Source: an archaeon ADurb.Bin336
Lineage (GTDB): Archaea; Iainarchaeota; Iainarchaeia; Iainarchaeales; JAAZKV01
Assembly: GCA_002068885.1 (NCBI GenBank)
Contig: MWBC01000002.1
Span: 1 to 42,226, forward strand
Direction: 5' to 3'
DNA: 42,226 nucleotides
Shown here: positions 1-7,712 of the stretch, piece after piece
Layout: each line of letters begins with the position of its first letter
How positions within the stretch are numbered: position 1 is the first letter of the stretch
Program-made: the position numbers and the translations under genes
The notes under the pieces: model-generated
Databases searched by the model: none
What the model saw: the letters and a program-made list of their open reading frames with translations, nothing else
Told to the model about the DNA's origin: nothing

Positions 1-47
1 AATTAAATTACTTTGCTTTAATAAAAAAAATATTAAAAGGTGAAAAA

Positions 48-686
48 ATGAGTGAAGAACACAAACTAAAAAACAGACCATATTCTGAGGAAGAAGCTTT
101 GAAAGTATTAATTGAAGTGATGAGTAAAGAAACAATTGATTGGCATTATAACACACACCATAAGGGATATGTGACAAAATTAAACGAAATAGAAAAAAAA
201 CTCAAAGAAAAGAAAACAGAAATTGAAACACTTGCAAATGCTAATTACTCTGAATTTGGAGAATTAAAGAGGAGAGAAACATTTAACACGAATGGAATAA
301 TTTTGCACGAGATTTTTTGGGAAAATTTATGCGGAGATGGAGATATTGAAAAAGCACCATTATTAAAACAAAAAATAATTTCGGATTTTGGGTCAATCCA
401 AAATTGGAAAAGTGATTTAATTGCCACTGCAACAAGCGCAAAAAATTCTGGTTGGGCAGTTCTTGCGATTAATGAAAGCTTGGACAATAAACTAAAGAAT
501 TTTTTAGTTGACGAACACGGGGTGGGCGCTGTTTGGGGAGCAAAACCACTAATCGCACTTGATATGTATGAACACGCATACTACCACAAAGACGGGCCAA
601 GAAAAGCAATTTATATTGAAAATTTTTTGAAAAATTTGAATTGGAAAAGAATTGAAGAAACATATATTAAACAAATAAAAAAATAA
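48..686 (+). CDS. sod: Fe/Mn superoxide dismutase
   Basis: Converts superoxide to oxygen and hydrogen peroxide in the cytoplasm. The 212-residue length fits the family. The four metal ligands are visible: H33 in the HYNTHHKGYV block, H87 in LHEIFWENL, and D172 and H176 in LDMYEHAYY. The residue equivalent to the second-sphere Gln of MnSOD is H157 (in DEHG), as in mycobacterial Fe-SOD, so metal preference is likely Fe or mixed, but this is inference. An AGGTGA ribosome binding site precedes the ATG by about six bases. It stands alone on the plus strand and converges with the small membrane protein gene that follows. Confidence 0.95.
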   Translation: MSEEHKLKNRPYSEEEALKVLIEVMSKETIDWHYNTHHKGYVTKLNEIEKKLKEKKTEIETLANANYSEFGELKRRETFNTNGIILHEIFWENLCGDGDIEKAPLLKQKIISDFGSIQNWKSDLIATATSAKNSGWAVLAINESLDNKLKNFLVDEHGVGAVWGAKPLIALDMYEHAYYHKDGPRKAIYIENFLKNLNWKRIEETYIKQIKK

Positions 687-754
687 TTAAAAAAAAATGA
701 TTGTTTCAAAAAAAATTCTTAAAAAAAAAATGTTCAAAAAAAACACAAAACATA

Positions 755-778
755 TTTAAAAAAAATATTTTTTTTAAA
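755..778. terminator. AT palindrome between convergent genes
   Basis: A perfect 24-bp palindrome (TTT, A8, TA, T8, AAA) lies between the convergent superoxide dismutase and small membrane protein genes. It gives T-runs on both strands, which suits archaeal U-rich termination in both directions. A low-complexity origin is also possible. Confidence 0.4.
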
Positions 779-811
779 AAAAAACAACAAGATAGTTTTA
801 ATTAGAAATAA

Positions 812-952
812 TTAATTACTATTTTTTGGTTTGAAATATTTTTCATAGCTTATATTATCGTGCTCTATTTGTTTGAACCCAATTTTGAACATTAAAAGCA
901 ATAAAATAATTGCTACTAAAACAAAAATTAATTCCCAAAACAAAAAAAACAC
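812..952 (-). CDS. Small single-pass membrane protein, 46 aa
   Basis: A short ORF starting with GTG at 952 and ending with TAA at 812-814. A GAGG ribosome binding site lies just before the start. The protein has a hydrophobic helix at residues 2-21 (FFLFWELIFVLVAIILLLLM) and then a charged, mainly polar tail, so it is probably a one-pass membrane protein with a small soluble tail. It begins 14 bases after the stop of the metallo-beta-lactamase-fold gene on the same strand and is probably co-transcribed with it. No family is recognised. The clean ribosome binding site and hydrophobic/polar layout support a real gene. Confidence 0.55.
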   Translation of the reverse strand: MFFLFWELIFVLVAIILLLLMFKIGFKQIEHDNISYEKYFKPKNSN

Positions 953-966
953 CTTTCCTCACAAAA

Positions 967-1644
967 TTATAATTTAAATGTCTGCCCCGCATTCAATAAA
1001 ACTGGTTTGGTTTTAAGAACACTTTTCTCAATCCTTCTCTTAAAATCAGGAGTATCAACCTTTTTCTCTTCAAAAATATCATACTGCATTGGAATAACAA
1101 AATCTGGCTTCATTAATTTTGTGGCCCTTACTGCATCAATAACATCCATTGTTTTAGAATTAATTGGAAGTAAAGCAACATCCGCCTTAATTTGATTAAA
1201 ATTATCTAAAAGAGTAGTTACCCCTGCATGATAAATTTTTTTTCCATTTATTTCAATAAGATAAGCTAAAGGGTAAAAGCTTCTTGGAAAATGAGCTGTT
1301 TTTGATTTTATTTTAACACCCTTTAAATTAAGTTCAGAGTTTGATAAAATATTTGCTTTTTGATTTCTTGGAAGATCCAATTTTTGCAAAATACTTTCAT
1401 GCCCCACAACAATAGAATTATTCTTTTTAGCAATTTCTTCAACCGCACTTGCATCAAAATGTTCAGGGGTTTCATTTGTAATCAAAATAAGAGAAACTTT
1501 CTTAAAATCAGAAATCTTTGATTTAAACTTTGCTTTTTTCTTCAAATTGGTTTTTGATGATTCAAAAACGGGATCAATTAAAATGCTTGAAGAACCATCA
1601 ATTACCTTAAAAAAAGAATGACCTAAATACTGAACTTCAACCAT
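967..1644 (-). CDS. UPF0173-type metallo-beta-lactamase-fold protein, degenerate active site
   Basis: The fold is recognisable from YLGHSFF (6-12), ILIDP (21-25), KKIYHAG (135-141), ALLPI (157-161) and VIPMQY (183-188), all typical of the UPF0173/YtkL-like hydrolase family, and 225 aa is the normal length. The metal site is largely lost. The usual T-H-x-H-x-D-H block reads TNETPEH (56-62), keeping only H62. The Asp of YHAGD is V142, and the His of IPMHY is Q187. H118 may be the remaining ligand. The enzyme is therefore probably inactive or works without the usual two metals. The gene is followed closely by a small membrane protein. Family membership is secure; loss of activity is inferred. 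Confidence 0.85.
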   Translation of the reverse strand: MVEVQYLGHSFFKVIDGSSSILIDPVFESSKTNLKKKAKFKSKISDFKKVSLILITNETPEHFDASAVEEIAKKNNSIVVGHESILQKLDLPRNQKANILSNSELNLKGVKIKSKTAHFPRSFYPLAYLIEINGKKIYHAGVTTLLDNFNQIKADVALLPINSKTMDVIDAVRATKLMKPDFVIPMQYDIFEEKKVDTPDFKRRIEKSVLKTKPVLLNAGQTFKL

Positions 1645-1767
1645 ACATAGATTAAGTACAACTAGGGTTTAAATAGCTAACCCAAAAATAAAGATTTTCT
1701 TATTTTATTGACAAAAAACGAAGAATTAAAAGAAGAAATATACTAAATAAGATTATTGGGTTTTTTA

Positions 1768-2547
1768 ATGAATTGTAAAAAAATATTTTTGTTTTTTATT
1801 ATACTCCTTTTTAGCTCAACTTTTGTAAATGCAATTAATTATAATATTATAGAACACAGTATTCGCATACAAATTAATTCAGAAGAAGCTGACAAAATAG
1901 AAGAAAGATTTTACTTGACTTTTGATGATGAAACATCAAAAATTTCTTTTAGAGAAAAAAGTTTAGAACTTGGAACAAACTTAGAAAAATGGCAATTATT
2001 TAATCCTGTTTTTACTCAAAGTATTACCCAAAATACTTTGAATAAAAAAATATCTTATAATGAAGGAGCGCAAAATTATTTGCTTCTAAGTTATGATTTA
2101 TCAGAAGAATTCATGGCCAAGGGGAAAGAAACTAATATGGTTACTGAATACACTCTAAAAGCAAATTACCTTGATTCATTTTACCAACTTGGTTTATGGA
2201 TAATTCCTACAAATACAAAACTAATGATTGATTTACCTCCAGGAGCAGAGGTTAGAGATATAGTTGAACCAGAAGCAACTATAACAACTCAAGGAACACG
2301 AAAAACTATTACATGGCAAGGATACAAAAGTGCGAATAGACTTTCACTCAATTATATTTTGTGGAAAAAAATGGATCCCTTGCTAGATATAAGTGAATTA
2401 AACCATTTTTTGTTTAGAACACAAACAGGACAATTAATAATACTTGCAATAATTGTTTTAACAGGAGTATTATTTTGGCAAAGAAAAAAAATAGTTAATG
2501 CAATAGAAGAATTTGTAGAAAACAATTCACTAATTAAAGAAGAATAA
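1768..2547 (+). CDS. Secreted, C-terminally membrane-anchored protein of unknown function
   Basis: I do not recognise a family. From the ATG at 1768 the protein has a short basic start (MNCKK), a signal peptide core (IFLFFIILLFSSTFVNA), about 190 residues of beta-rich extracellular sequence, one transmembrane helix (LIILAIIVLTGVLFW) and a charged cytoplasmic tail. A topology with the domain outside the cell is likely. A TTG at 1756 would add four residues, but the ATG is preferred because it places the basic residues right before the hydrophobic core. It is monocistronic and converges with the RFC large subunit gene 22 bases later. Confidence 0.7.
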   Translation: MNCKKIFLFFIILLFSSTFVNAINYNIIEHSIRIQINSEEADKIEERFYLTFDDETSKISFREKSLELGTNLEKWQLFNPVFTQSITQNTLNKKISYNEGAQNYLLLSYDLSEEFMAKGKETNMVTEYTLKANYLDSFYQLGLWIIPTNTKLMIDLPPGAEVRDIVEPEATITTQGTRKTITWQGYKSANRLSLNYILWKKMDPLLDISELNHFLFRTQTGQLIILAIIVLTGVLFWQRKKIVNAIEEFVENNSLIKEE

Positions 2548-2569
2548 GAAAATGTTATTCAAAATAAAT

Positions 2570-3874
2570 TTATGAAAACAAAGTAGATTGTTTCCCACTT
2601 AGTTTTTCAACAACAATTTTTTTACCATAATCTTTAGATTCTTTTATTAACTCCGACACTTTTTTGTCTTTTTCTTTCAAACCCAATAAAAACGCCACTT
2701 CCTTATCCTCAAACCCAAAATGTTGAATATACCCAACAGTATTTTTTTCTATTTCAAAAAGAGTTTTAAAATAATAAAAATCTTGTAACACTTGATTTCT
2801 TGAACAATGAATTTTCTCACCAACTTTACTAGCAATTGATTTTCTAACTTCCCTTAATGAAGAAGATTTTGATAAAGAAGAAAGAAGAGTGGGAAAAGAA
2901 AGGGGTTGAAAGAAATTATAATCCCTTCTTCTGGAAAGCCCCACCCCACAAGTTGAAAGAAAAATAGAGTACTTCAAAAAACCCCAATGTTGACGATTCC
3001 TAATCCTACCATTAAAAATATCTGCTTTTGAAAACACTTCAAAAGCATTTGCAGTGTCAATAAAATCAAATTGCTTCGGAATATTTTCTTCAATCCACAA
3101 AGTCATTAAATCAATTGAAATATCAATAGAATCAACTGCTTCTCTTATCTCTGAAATTGATTTACCTTTGAATATTTTAGACATTACAGGAAATACTTTT
3201 TCTTTTCGTTCCCTAAAAGAAAGTGCTTTCACACTCTCCATAGTTATTTGAGGAGAGAGGGATTGAATATCTAAAAGAGCACTCCTAAAATCCCCTGCAG
3301 AATTTTTTGCAATTTCCTTAATAGCTTCTTCATCAAAACTAATCCCCTCAAGAGAACAAATTTCTCTTAATCTTTTAGCAATACTCAAATAATTTATTTT
3401 TTTAAACTCCAAAACCTCACAATTAGTTCTAATACTTGAAAGTTTTTTATCAAAAGCATCATTCGCAGTTAAAATAATTGGATTATTAGCTTCTTTTAAA
3501 AGTGAGAGAATAGCACTTGCCCCACCCCTATCCCTTGGAGAAATAGAATCAACTTCATCTAAAAGAATTAACCTCTTTGAAGAAAACAAAGAAGAATTAG
3601 AAATTGCTGCACCCACTATTTTCTCTATTGACTCCTTATCCCTCAAATCAGAGGAATTCATTTCAAATAATTGCCAATTAAACTCTTTCGCAACAATTAT
3701 TGCAAGAGCAGTTTTTCCTGTTCCAGAATTTCCAAACAAAAGAAGGGGTTTTGGATTTTTGCCTTCCTTCCAAGCATTGGCCCATGCAATTACTCTATCA
3801 ACTATCTCCACATTTCCAATAAACTCTTCAAATTTAGTTGGAGCATATTTATCAGTAAAAAGAGTAGCATCCAT
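2570..3874 (-). CDS. rfcL: Replication factor C large subunit
   Basis: Part of the clamp loader that opens the PCNA ring and places it on primed DNA. From the ATG at 3874 the protein has 434 residues. Walker A GNSGTGKT lies at 48-55 and Walker B LILLDEVD at 102-109, followed by SPRDRGG, which is typical of the large subunit. Sensor 1 is in ILTAND and the helical collar region follows. The longer reading from 3916 adds 14 residues not expected in the family, so MDATLFTDKYAPT is chosen as the start. The C-terminus SGKQSTLFS resembles a PCNA-interacting QxxLF end. No intein is present. The partner small subunit gene is at 28.7 kb, so the two are unlinked. Confidence 0.95.
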   Translation of the reverse strand: MDATLFTDKYAPTKFEEFIGNVEIVDRVIAWANAWKEGKNPKPLLLFGNSGTGKTALAIIVAKEFNWQLFEMNSSDLRDKESIEKIVGAAISNSSLFSSKRLILLDEVDSISPRDRGGASAILSLLKEANNPIILTANDAFDKKLSSIRTNCEVLEFKKINYLSIAKRLREICSLEGISFDEEAIKEIAKNSAGDFRSALLDIQSLSPQITMESVKALSFRERKEKVFPVMSKIFKGKSISEIREAVDSIDISIDLMTLWIEENIPKQFDFIDTANAFEVFSKADIFNGRIRNRQHWGFLKYSIFLSTCGVGLSRRRDYNFFQPLSFPTLLSSLSKSSSLREVRKSIASKVGEKIHCSRNQVLQDFYYFKTLFEIEKNTVGYIQHFGFEDKEVAFLLGLKEKDKKVSELIKESKDYGKKIVVEKLSGKQSTLFS

Positions 3875-4032
3875 AAAGGGATAATAATTGGAAAAGATTA
3901 AAAATGAATTAAACAAAAAAAACTAAACCAATTCACTCTCACTTAACAAAATCAGAATCAAAAAAAATAATTAAAAAAATTAATTAGAAAAAAATCTTTA
4001 AAATTAATTTTTAAAAAAAATGTTTTCAAAAC

Positions 4033-4509
4033 TTATTTCTTATTCTTTCCCTTGGATTGATTTCTGTAAGCTTGCATTGTTTTTTCATAATCCTTCCAAT
4101 TTTTTTCTCCACTTATTGTTCTTATAGGTGGAGACCTCTTAACTCCTTCTCCTGAAGGAGGATCAATATACTCCATTGTTATCCCATTAACGGATCTTGG
4201 AATCTTTCCTTTTGCAATTGCATCTTTAATTGCATTAGTTCTTTTTTCCCATAACGCTTCCTCTTTTGCGGTTTGGGCTTCACGCATTTTACTAAGTCCT
4301 CGCCAATAAGCCCTACTTTGCGCTCTCTCCATTTCTATTCTCCTAATACTTTCGGCCTTTCTAGCAGTGATAAGATTTTTAGTTTTAACAGCACCAACCG
4401 TAGCTAAAGTAGCAACAGAACCAATCGCAAGAGCCCTATTAAATCTTTTTAAAGCAGCTTTTCTATTAGGTTTAGGCCTACCTTTTTTATAATTTCTTTG
4501 AATACCCAT
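4033..4509 (-). CDS. Small basic hypothetical protein with one hydrophobic segment
   Basis: From the ATG at 4509 (MGIQRNYKKGRP) this is a 158-residue, strongly basic protein. An arginine- and lysine-rich N-terminus is followed by a short hydrophobic stretch (ALAIGSVATLATVGAV) that could be a membrane helix, then a helical, charged region rich in Arg, Glu and Ala. No family is recognised. It is transcribed divergently from the YchF-type GTPase, with 42 bases between the two start codons, so they share a promoter region. The ORF can be read five codons further upstream, but that leaves little room for a promoter. Confidence 0.65.
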   Translation of the reverse strand: MGIQRNYKKGRPKPNRKAALKRFNRALAIGSVATLATVGAVKTKNLITARKAESIRRIEMERAQSRAYWRGLSKMREAQTAKEEALWEKRTNAIKDAIAKGKIPRSVNGITMEYIDPPSGEGVKRSPPIRTISGEKNWKDYEKTMQAYRNQSKGKNKK

Positions 4510-4551
4510 AACTATTATAAGCAATGTTCAAAATAAAATACTTGTGATTGG

Positions 4552-5760
4552 ATGCAAATAGGAATAGTGGGAAAACCTTCTAGTGGAAAAAGCACTTTTT
4601 TTAGTTCAGCTACTCTAGTGGACGTTGCAATAGCTTCATACCCCTTTACTACAATAGAGCCAAATAAAGGAATTGGATTTGTTAGGGTAGAGGATGCTGG
4701 AAAATTTTTTGGGGTAGTGAGTAACCCCAGACACGGTTTTTTGGTGAATGAGAATAACAATCCAATTAGGTATGTTCCTGTTGAATTAATTGATGTTGCA
4801 GGACTAGTTCCAGGGGCTAATGAAGGGAAGGGGCTAGGAAACAAATTCTTGAATGACTTATCCCAAGCGGATGCCCTAATACACGTGGTTGATGCAAGTG
4901 GAAGTACTAACGCTGAAGGAAAAGAAGTTGAAGAAGGAACACATGATCCTTGCGAAGATGTAAAATTCTTGGAAGAAGAAATAGAATTGTGGTTTTTAAA
5001 AATCATTGAAAATAATTGGATAAAAATTCAAAAAAATCCTGAAAAAGATTATAAGAAAAAAATAGGATTAATAGCACAAGCACTAGCAGGAGTAAAAATA
5101 ATGCCTTACCACGTAGAGAAAGCAATTAGAACACTAAAATTAGAAGACAAAATGCTCTTTGAATGGAGTAGTGAAGATAAAAGAGAATTTGCGAAAAAGT
5201 GTAGAGAATACTCAAAACCAATTATAATAGCTGCTAACAAATGTGACAAATTAGTGAGTGAAAAAAATATCAAAAAAATGAAAGAAACTTTTCCAGAATT
5301 AATTATTATTCCTTGTTCCGCAGCAAGTGAATTATCACTAAGAAAAGCAGCAAAGCAAAATATTTTGAAATACTACCCTGGTTGGAACCACTTTGAAATA
5401 CTCTTAGAGTTAAATGAAAAACAAAAAGCAGGAATTGAAACAATTAAAAAAAATGTTCTTGAAAAATTTAATGGAACAGGGGTACAAGAGTGCCTTGACA
5501 CAGTAATATTCAAGCTCCTTGAATACTTCCCAGTTTTCCCCGGAGGAACAAAAGGATTAGTTGATAAAAATGGGAATGTCTTGCCTGATTGCTTCTTACT
5601 CCCAAAAGATTCAAAAGCAATTGACTTTGCTTACACACTCCACACTGATATGGGAGATGGGTTCATTAGAGCAATTGATGTAAAAACAAAACAAATAATT
5701 GGCCGAGAACACCCACTAAAATACGGGGATGTAATTGAAATAATTTTTAACAAACACTAA
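4552..5760 (+). CDS. Obg/YchF-family GTP-binding protein with TGS domain
   Basis: A translation-associated GTPase of the archaeal COG0012 type. G1 is GKPSSGKST (7-15), the switch region has YPFTTIEPN, G3 is DVAGLVPGA and G4 is NKCD, so GTP is the expected nucleotide, unlike bacterial YchF, which prefers ATP. A helical insert sits in the middle and a TGS domain occupies the last 75 or so residues (IDFAYTLHTDMGDGFIRAID). Length 402 is normal for the archaeal family. A GTGATT element precedes the ATG. It probably acts at the ribosome; the precise role is unknown. It converges with the following minus-strand gene across a hairpin. Confidence 0.92.
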   Translation: MQIGIVGKPSSGKSTFFSSATLVDVAIASYPFTTIEPNKGIGFVRVEDAGKFFGVVSNPRHGFLVNENNNPIRYVPVELIDVAGLVPGANEGKGLGNKFLNDLSQADALIHVVDASGSTNAEGKEVEEGTHDPCEDVKFLEEEIELWFLKIIENNWIKIQKNPEKDYKKKIGLIAQALAGVKIMPYHVEKAIRTLKLEDKMLFEWSSEDKREFAKKCREYSKPIIIAANKCDKLVSEKNIKKMKETFPELIIIPCSAASELSLRKAAKQNILKYYPGWNHFEILLELNEKQKAGIETIKKNVLEKFNGTGVQECLDTVIFKLLEYFPVFPGGTKGLVDKNGNVLPDCFLLPKDSKAIDFAYTLHTDMGDGFIRAIDVKTKQIIGREHPLKYGDVIEIIFNKH

Positions 5761-5790
5761 AAAAATAATTCATTAAAAAAAAGAGGAATA

Positions 5791-5811
5791 TTAGATTGAA
5801 ATTCAATCTAA
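5791..5811. terminator. Hairpin between convergent genes
   Basis: Arms TTAGATTGAA and TTCAATCTAA are perfectly complementary around a single A. The element sits between the stop of the GTPase gene (5760) and the stop of the minus-strand gene (5828). An A-rich run follows on each side. It is most simply a bidirectional terminator or an mRNA 3'-end stem. Confidence 0.55.
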
Positions 5812-5827
5812 TACAAAAAAAACTATT

Positions 5828-6136
5828 TTAGTTCTCTTCAATTATTTGAGTTATTGTCTTCTCACTACTTGTAGTGATAGGAGTGTGTGTTACTTCTTTT
5901 GAAGAAAATTGAGTTGAAGAAGATTCTTTTACAGAAACCTCTTTTGTATTTTCTTTATCTTTCTTAATTTTTTCACTAGCTTTTTTTAGAGCCTCTTCTT
6001 TGTTACTCAATTTTTTTAAAGTATAAAAATAAGCATCAATCATTTGATCCAAATCAAGAGTTCTCTTGAACCCAAGTCTAGCAATCTCTTCAAAATACAA
6101 CCTAACTATCCTAAAAGCTACTTCTTCATCATTCAT
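5828..6136 (-). CDS. Small protein with EIARxGFKR domain
   Basis: A 102-residue protein with a strong GGAGGAGATT ribosome binding site before its ATG. Residues 3-45 form a helical domain (EEVAFRIVRLYFEEIARLGF and on) that clearly matches the C-terminus of the protein encoded at 6695-7513. The remaining half is lysine-rich, then Ser/Thr-rich, and probably disordered. It is the last gene of a three-gene minus-strand block after Orc1/Cdc6. No known family is recognised. The shared domain suggests the two proteins bind a common partner or each other, which is inference. Confidence 0.75.
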   Translation of the reverse strand: MNDEEVAFRIVRLYFEEIARLGFKRTLDLDQMIDAYFYTLKKLSNKEEALKKASEKIKKDKENTKEVSVKESSSTQFSSKEVTHTPITTSSEKTITQIIEEN

Positions 6137-6186
6137 AACTAATCTCCTCCAAAAAACTAATTACTTCACTAATAAATTTAAACCCC

Positions 6187-6675
6187 TTATCTCCTAAGTC
6201 CCCTTTTGTTGGATTGAACTCCTTTAGAATAATTCAATCTATTTGATTTACTTGATGATTGAATTGGTGATTTTTGCGCAACCCCTTTTGAACTAGGTTT
6301 TGAAACCTTAAAAACACGCTTCATTTTTCGAGTCATACTTGTAACCCTATTTGAACCCAAAAAAATATTTGCTAAAGCTTGGCCAAACCTCAACTCTCTT
6401 ACCACTGGTTTTTTTCTAAATTCTTGAGCAGATTTAACTTCTCTATTAGCTTTAGTAAGCGCCCCTTGTCGCATAGCAACATTCTCTTTTAATCTATTAA
6501 CATGCATTGATTCTTGTCTAACTCTCCCACTCTTTGAAGCAGGTACATTATTTGGTTGTACTCGTTGTTCTCTTTTAAGTTCTGTTCGAGCATCTTTCAA
6601 ATTCTTCTTAGCAATATCTCTTTTAGTTAGCTTCTGGTTTAATCCTTTCCTAAAACCCAATCTTCTCATAGGCAT
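6187..6675 (-). CDS. Very basic hypothetical protein
   Basis: A 162-residue protein with an AAGGTGAAG ribosome binding site before ATG 6675. It is rich in Arg, Lys, Ser and Gln throughout and has almost no acidic clusters. Residues 15-95 look helical, and the C-terminal third (KPSSKGVAQK and on) looks disordered. No transmembrane helix or known domain is seen. High positive charge and position between the two EIARxGFKR-domain genes fit a nucleic-acid-binding role, but nothing in the sequence proves it. Confidence 0.7.
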   Translation of the reverse strand: MPMRRLGFRKGLNQKLTKRDIAKKNLKDARTELKREQRVQPNNVPASKSGRVRQESMHVNRLKENVAMRQGALTKANREVKSAQEFRKKPVVRELRFGQALANIFLGSNRVTSMTRKMKRVFKVSKPSSKGVAQKSPIQSSSKSNRLNYSKGVQSNKRGLRR

Positions 6676-6694
6676 AACTTCACCTTAAAAAAAA

Positions 6695-7513
6695 TTAATT
6701 CTTTTTACTCCTAACCCTCGCAAGAGCATAAAAATAAGCATTAATTATTTCATCAAGAGTTAATTGTCTTTTAAATCCTTGACGAGCAATTTCAATGAAG
6801 TAAGTTTGAATTATTTTAAACGCAATTTCTTCCTCACCAGTAGAAAAAGCTTCTTTTAAATCACGCTTACTAAGTGAATGAGTAGACATACTTGATTCAA
6901 AAGCTTTTGTTAATTGAGAAACATCTATACTAGGAGAAGAATGAACTACTTTAGTGTAAGTTCTCTTAACTGGCTTTGAAGCAACTTTCTTTACTACTGT
7001 TCTAGTTCTATACTTAATCTCTGGCTTTGATTTTATAACCCTAGTTCTGTACTTTATTTGTGGCTTTGATTTAACCTTCTTCACAACGGTTTTGGTAATT
7101 GTTTTAGTAGTCCCTTTTTTACCAAGTTTACCTGCTTTAGCTAACTTCCAAAGGGCAACCGCTTCTGTCCAAGTTTTTCCAAGACGCATTTGAGAACCAA
7201 TAAATTGATTATAAGCAGTTGGTTTTCTTTTATTCTTTTTTTCAAGAGCTTTATACTTAGTCCATTGCTTTGCAGCTTGAGAAAAAGTCATTCCTGCTTT
7301 AATTTGCTTTCTAATAAAAATATTATACTCTGAAACATGACCCTTTGAAACTTTCTTCTTCTTTAATTTTTCAATTTCATTTTTTAACATTAAAATATCA
7401 GCTTCGTGTTTTGCATTCTTTTTACTCTGCGCCTTTTTTTCCTTTGAAATCTCTTTCTTAACAGCTTTTTTTACGCTCTTAATCTTCTTATCTACCATCT
7501 TAGCTTTAACCAT
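6695..7513 (-). CDS. Lysine-rich protein with two HMG/YABBY-like repeats and EIARxGFKR domain
   Basis: The start is ATG 7513, with GGTGA six bases upstream; a TTG at 7525 would lie before this site. Order of parts (272-residue numbering): lysine-rich coiled coil 7-57; two repeats of the form Y-N-x-F-I-x7-G-x-T-x3-A-x3-W-x3-K at about 63-90 and 100-127; a basic linker with duplicated SKPxIKYRTR units at about 148-175; and a C-terminal helical domain at 228-268 shared with the 5828-6136 protein. The repeats resemble the short HMG-box/YABBY-like DNA-binding motif seen in some viral and plant proteins. A DNA-binding, perhaps chromatin, role is inferred. It is first in the block just downstream of Orc1/Cdc6. 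Confidence 0.75.
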   Translation of the reverse strand: MVKAKMVDKKIKSVKKAVKKEISKEKKAQSKKNAKHEADILMLKNEIEKLKKKKVSKGHVSEYNIFIRKQIKAGMTFSQAAKQWTKYKALEKKNKRKPTAYNQFIGSQMRLGKTWTEAVALWKLAKAGKLGKKGTTKTITKTVVKKVKSKPQIKYRTRVIKSKPEIKYRTRTVVKKVASKPVKRTYTKVVHSSPSIDVSQLTKAFESSMSTHSLSKRDLKEAFSTGEEEIAFKIIQTYFIEIARQGFKRQLTLDEIINAYFYALARVRSKKN

Positions 7514-7627
7514 AAAATTCACCAAATACTAAAATATAATTAACTAATGCACTATAAAAAGTTTAGCATGAGGTTTTTTTGGGCACAAAAATCAAAATAA
7601 GGCAATTAATAAGAGTTTAAAAGTTTC

Positions 7628-7712
7628 TAATCTAAAGGATTTGTCAAATTAATAATTTTTTAATTTAAATAATTTTTTAGATTAACAATTGTTAATTTAG
7701 TTTAATTAATCT
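7628..7712. other. AT-rich inverted repeats beside orc1/cdc6
   Basis: Inverted arms TAATCTAAA (7628-7636) and TTTAGATTA (7676-7684) flank two direct copies of AATAATTTTTTA. They are followed by a perfect 16-bp palindrome ATTAACAATTGTTAAT (7681-7696) and by TTAATCT (7706-7712). The palindrome overlaps the orc1/cdc6 stop codon. This could be an unwinding element or protein-binding site near an origin. No recognisable ORB motif is present, so an origin is not established. Confidence 0.3.

Noticed and set aside
2570-3874. Intein in the RFC large subunit
   Set aside because: Inteins are common at RFC Walker sites in archaea, but the frame is continuous at normal length with intact Walker motifs in both RFC genes.
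4515-5006. Minus-strand ORF of 163 codons over the GTPase gene
   Set aside because: It lies wholly inside the well-supported GTPase gene on the other strand and has a Ser/Pro-rich composition typical of antisense shadow frames.
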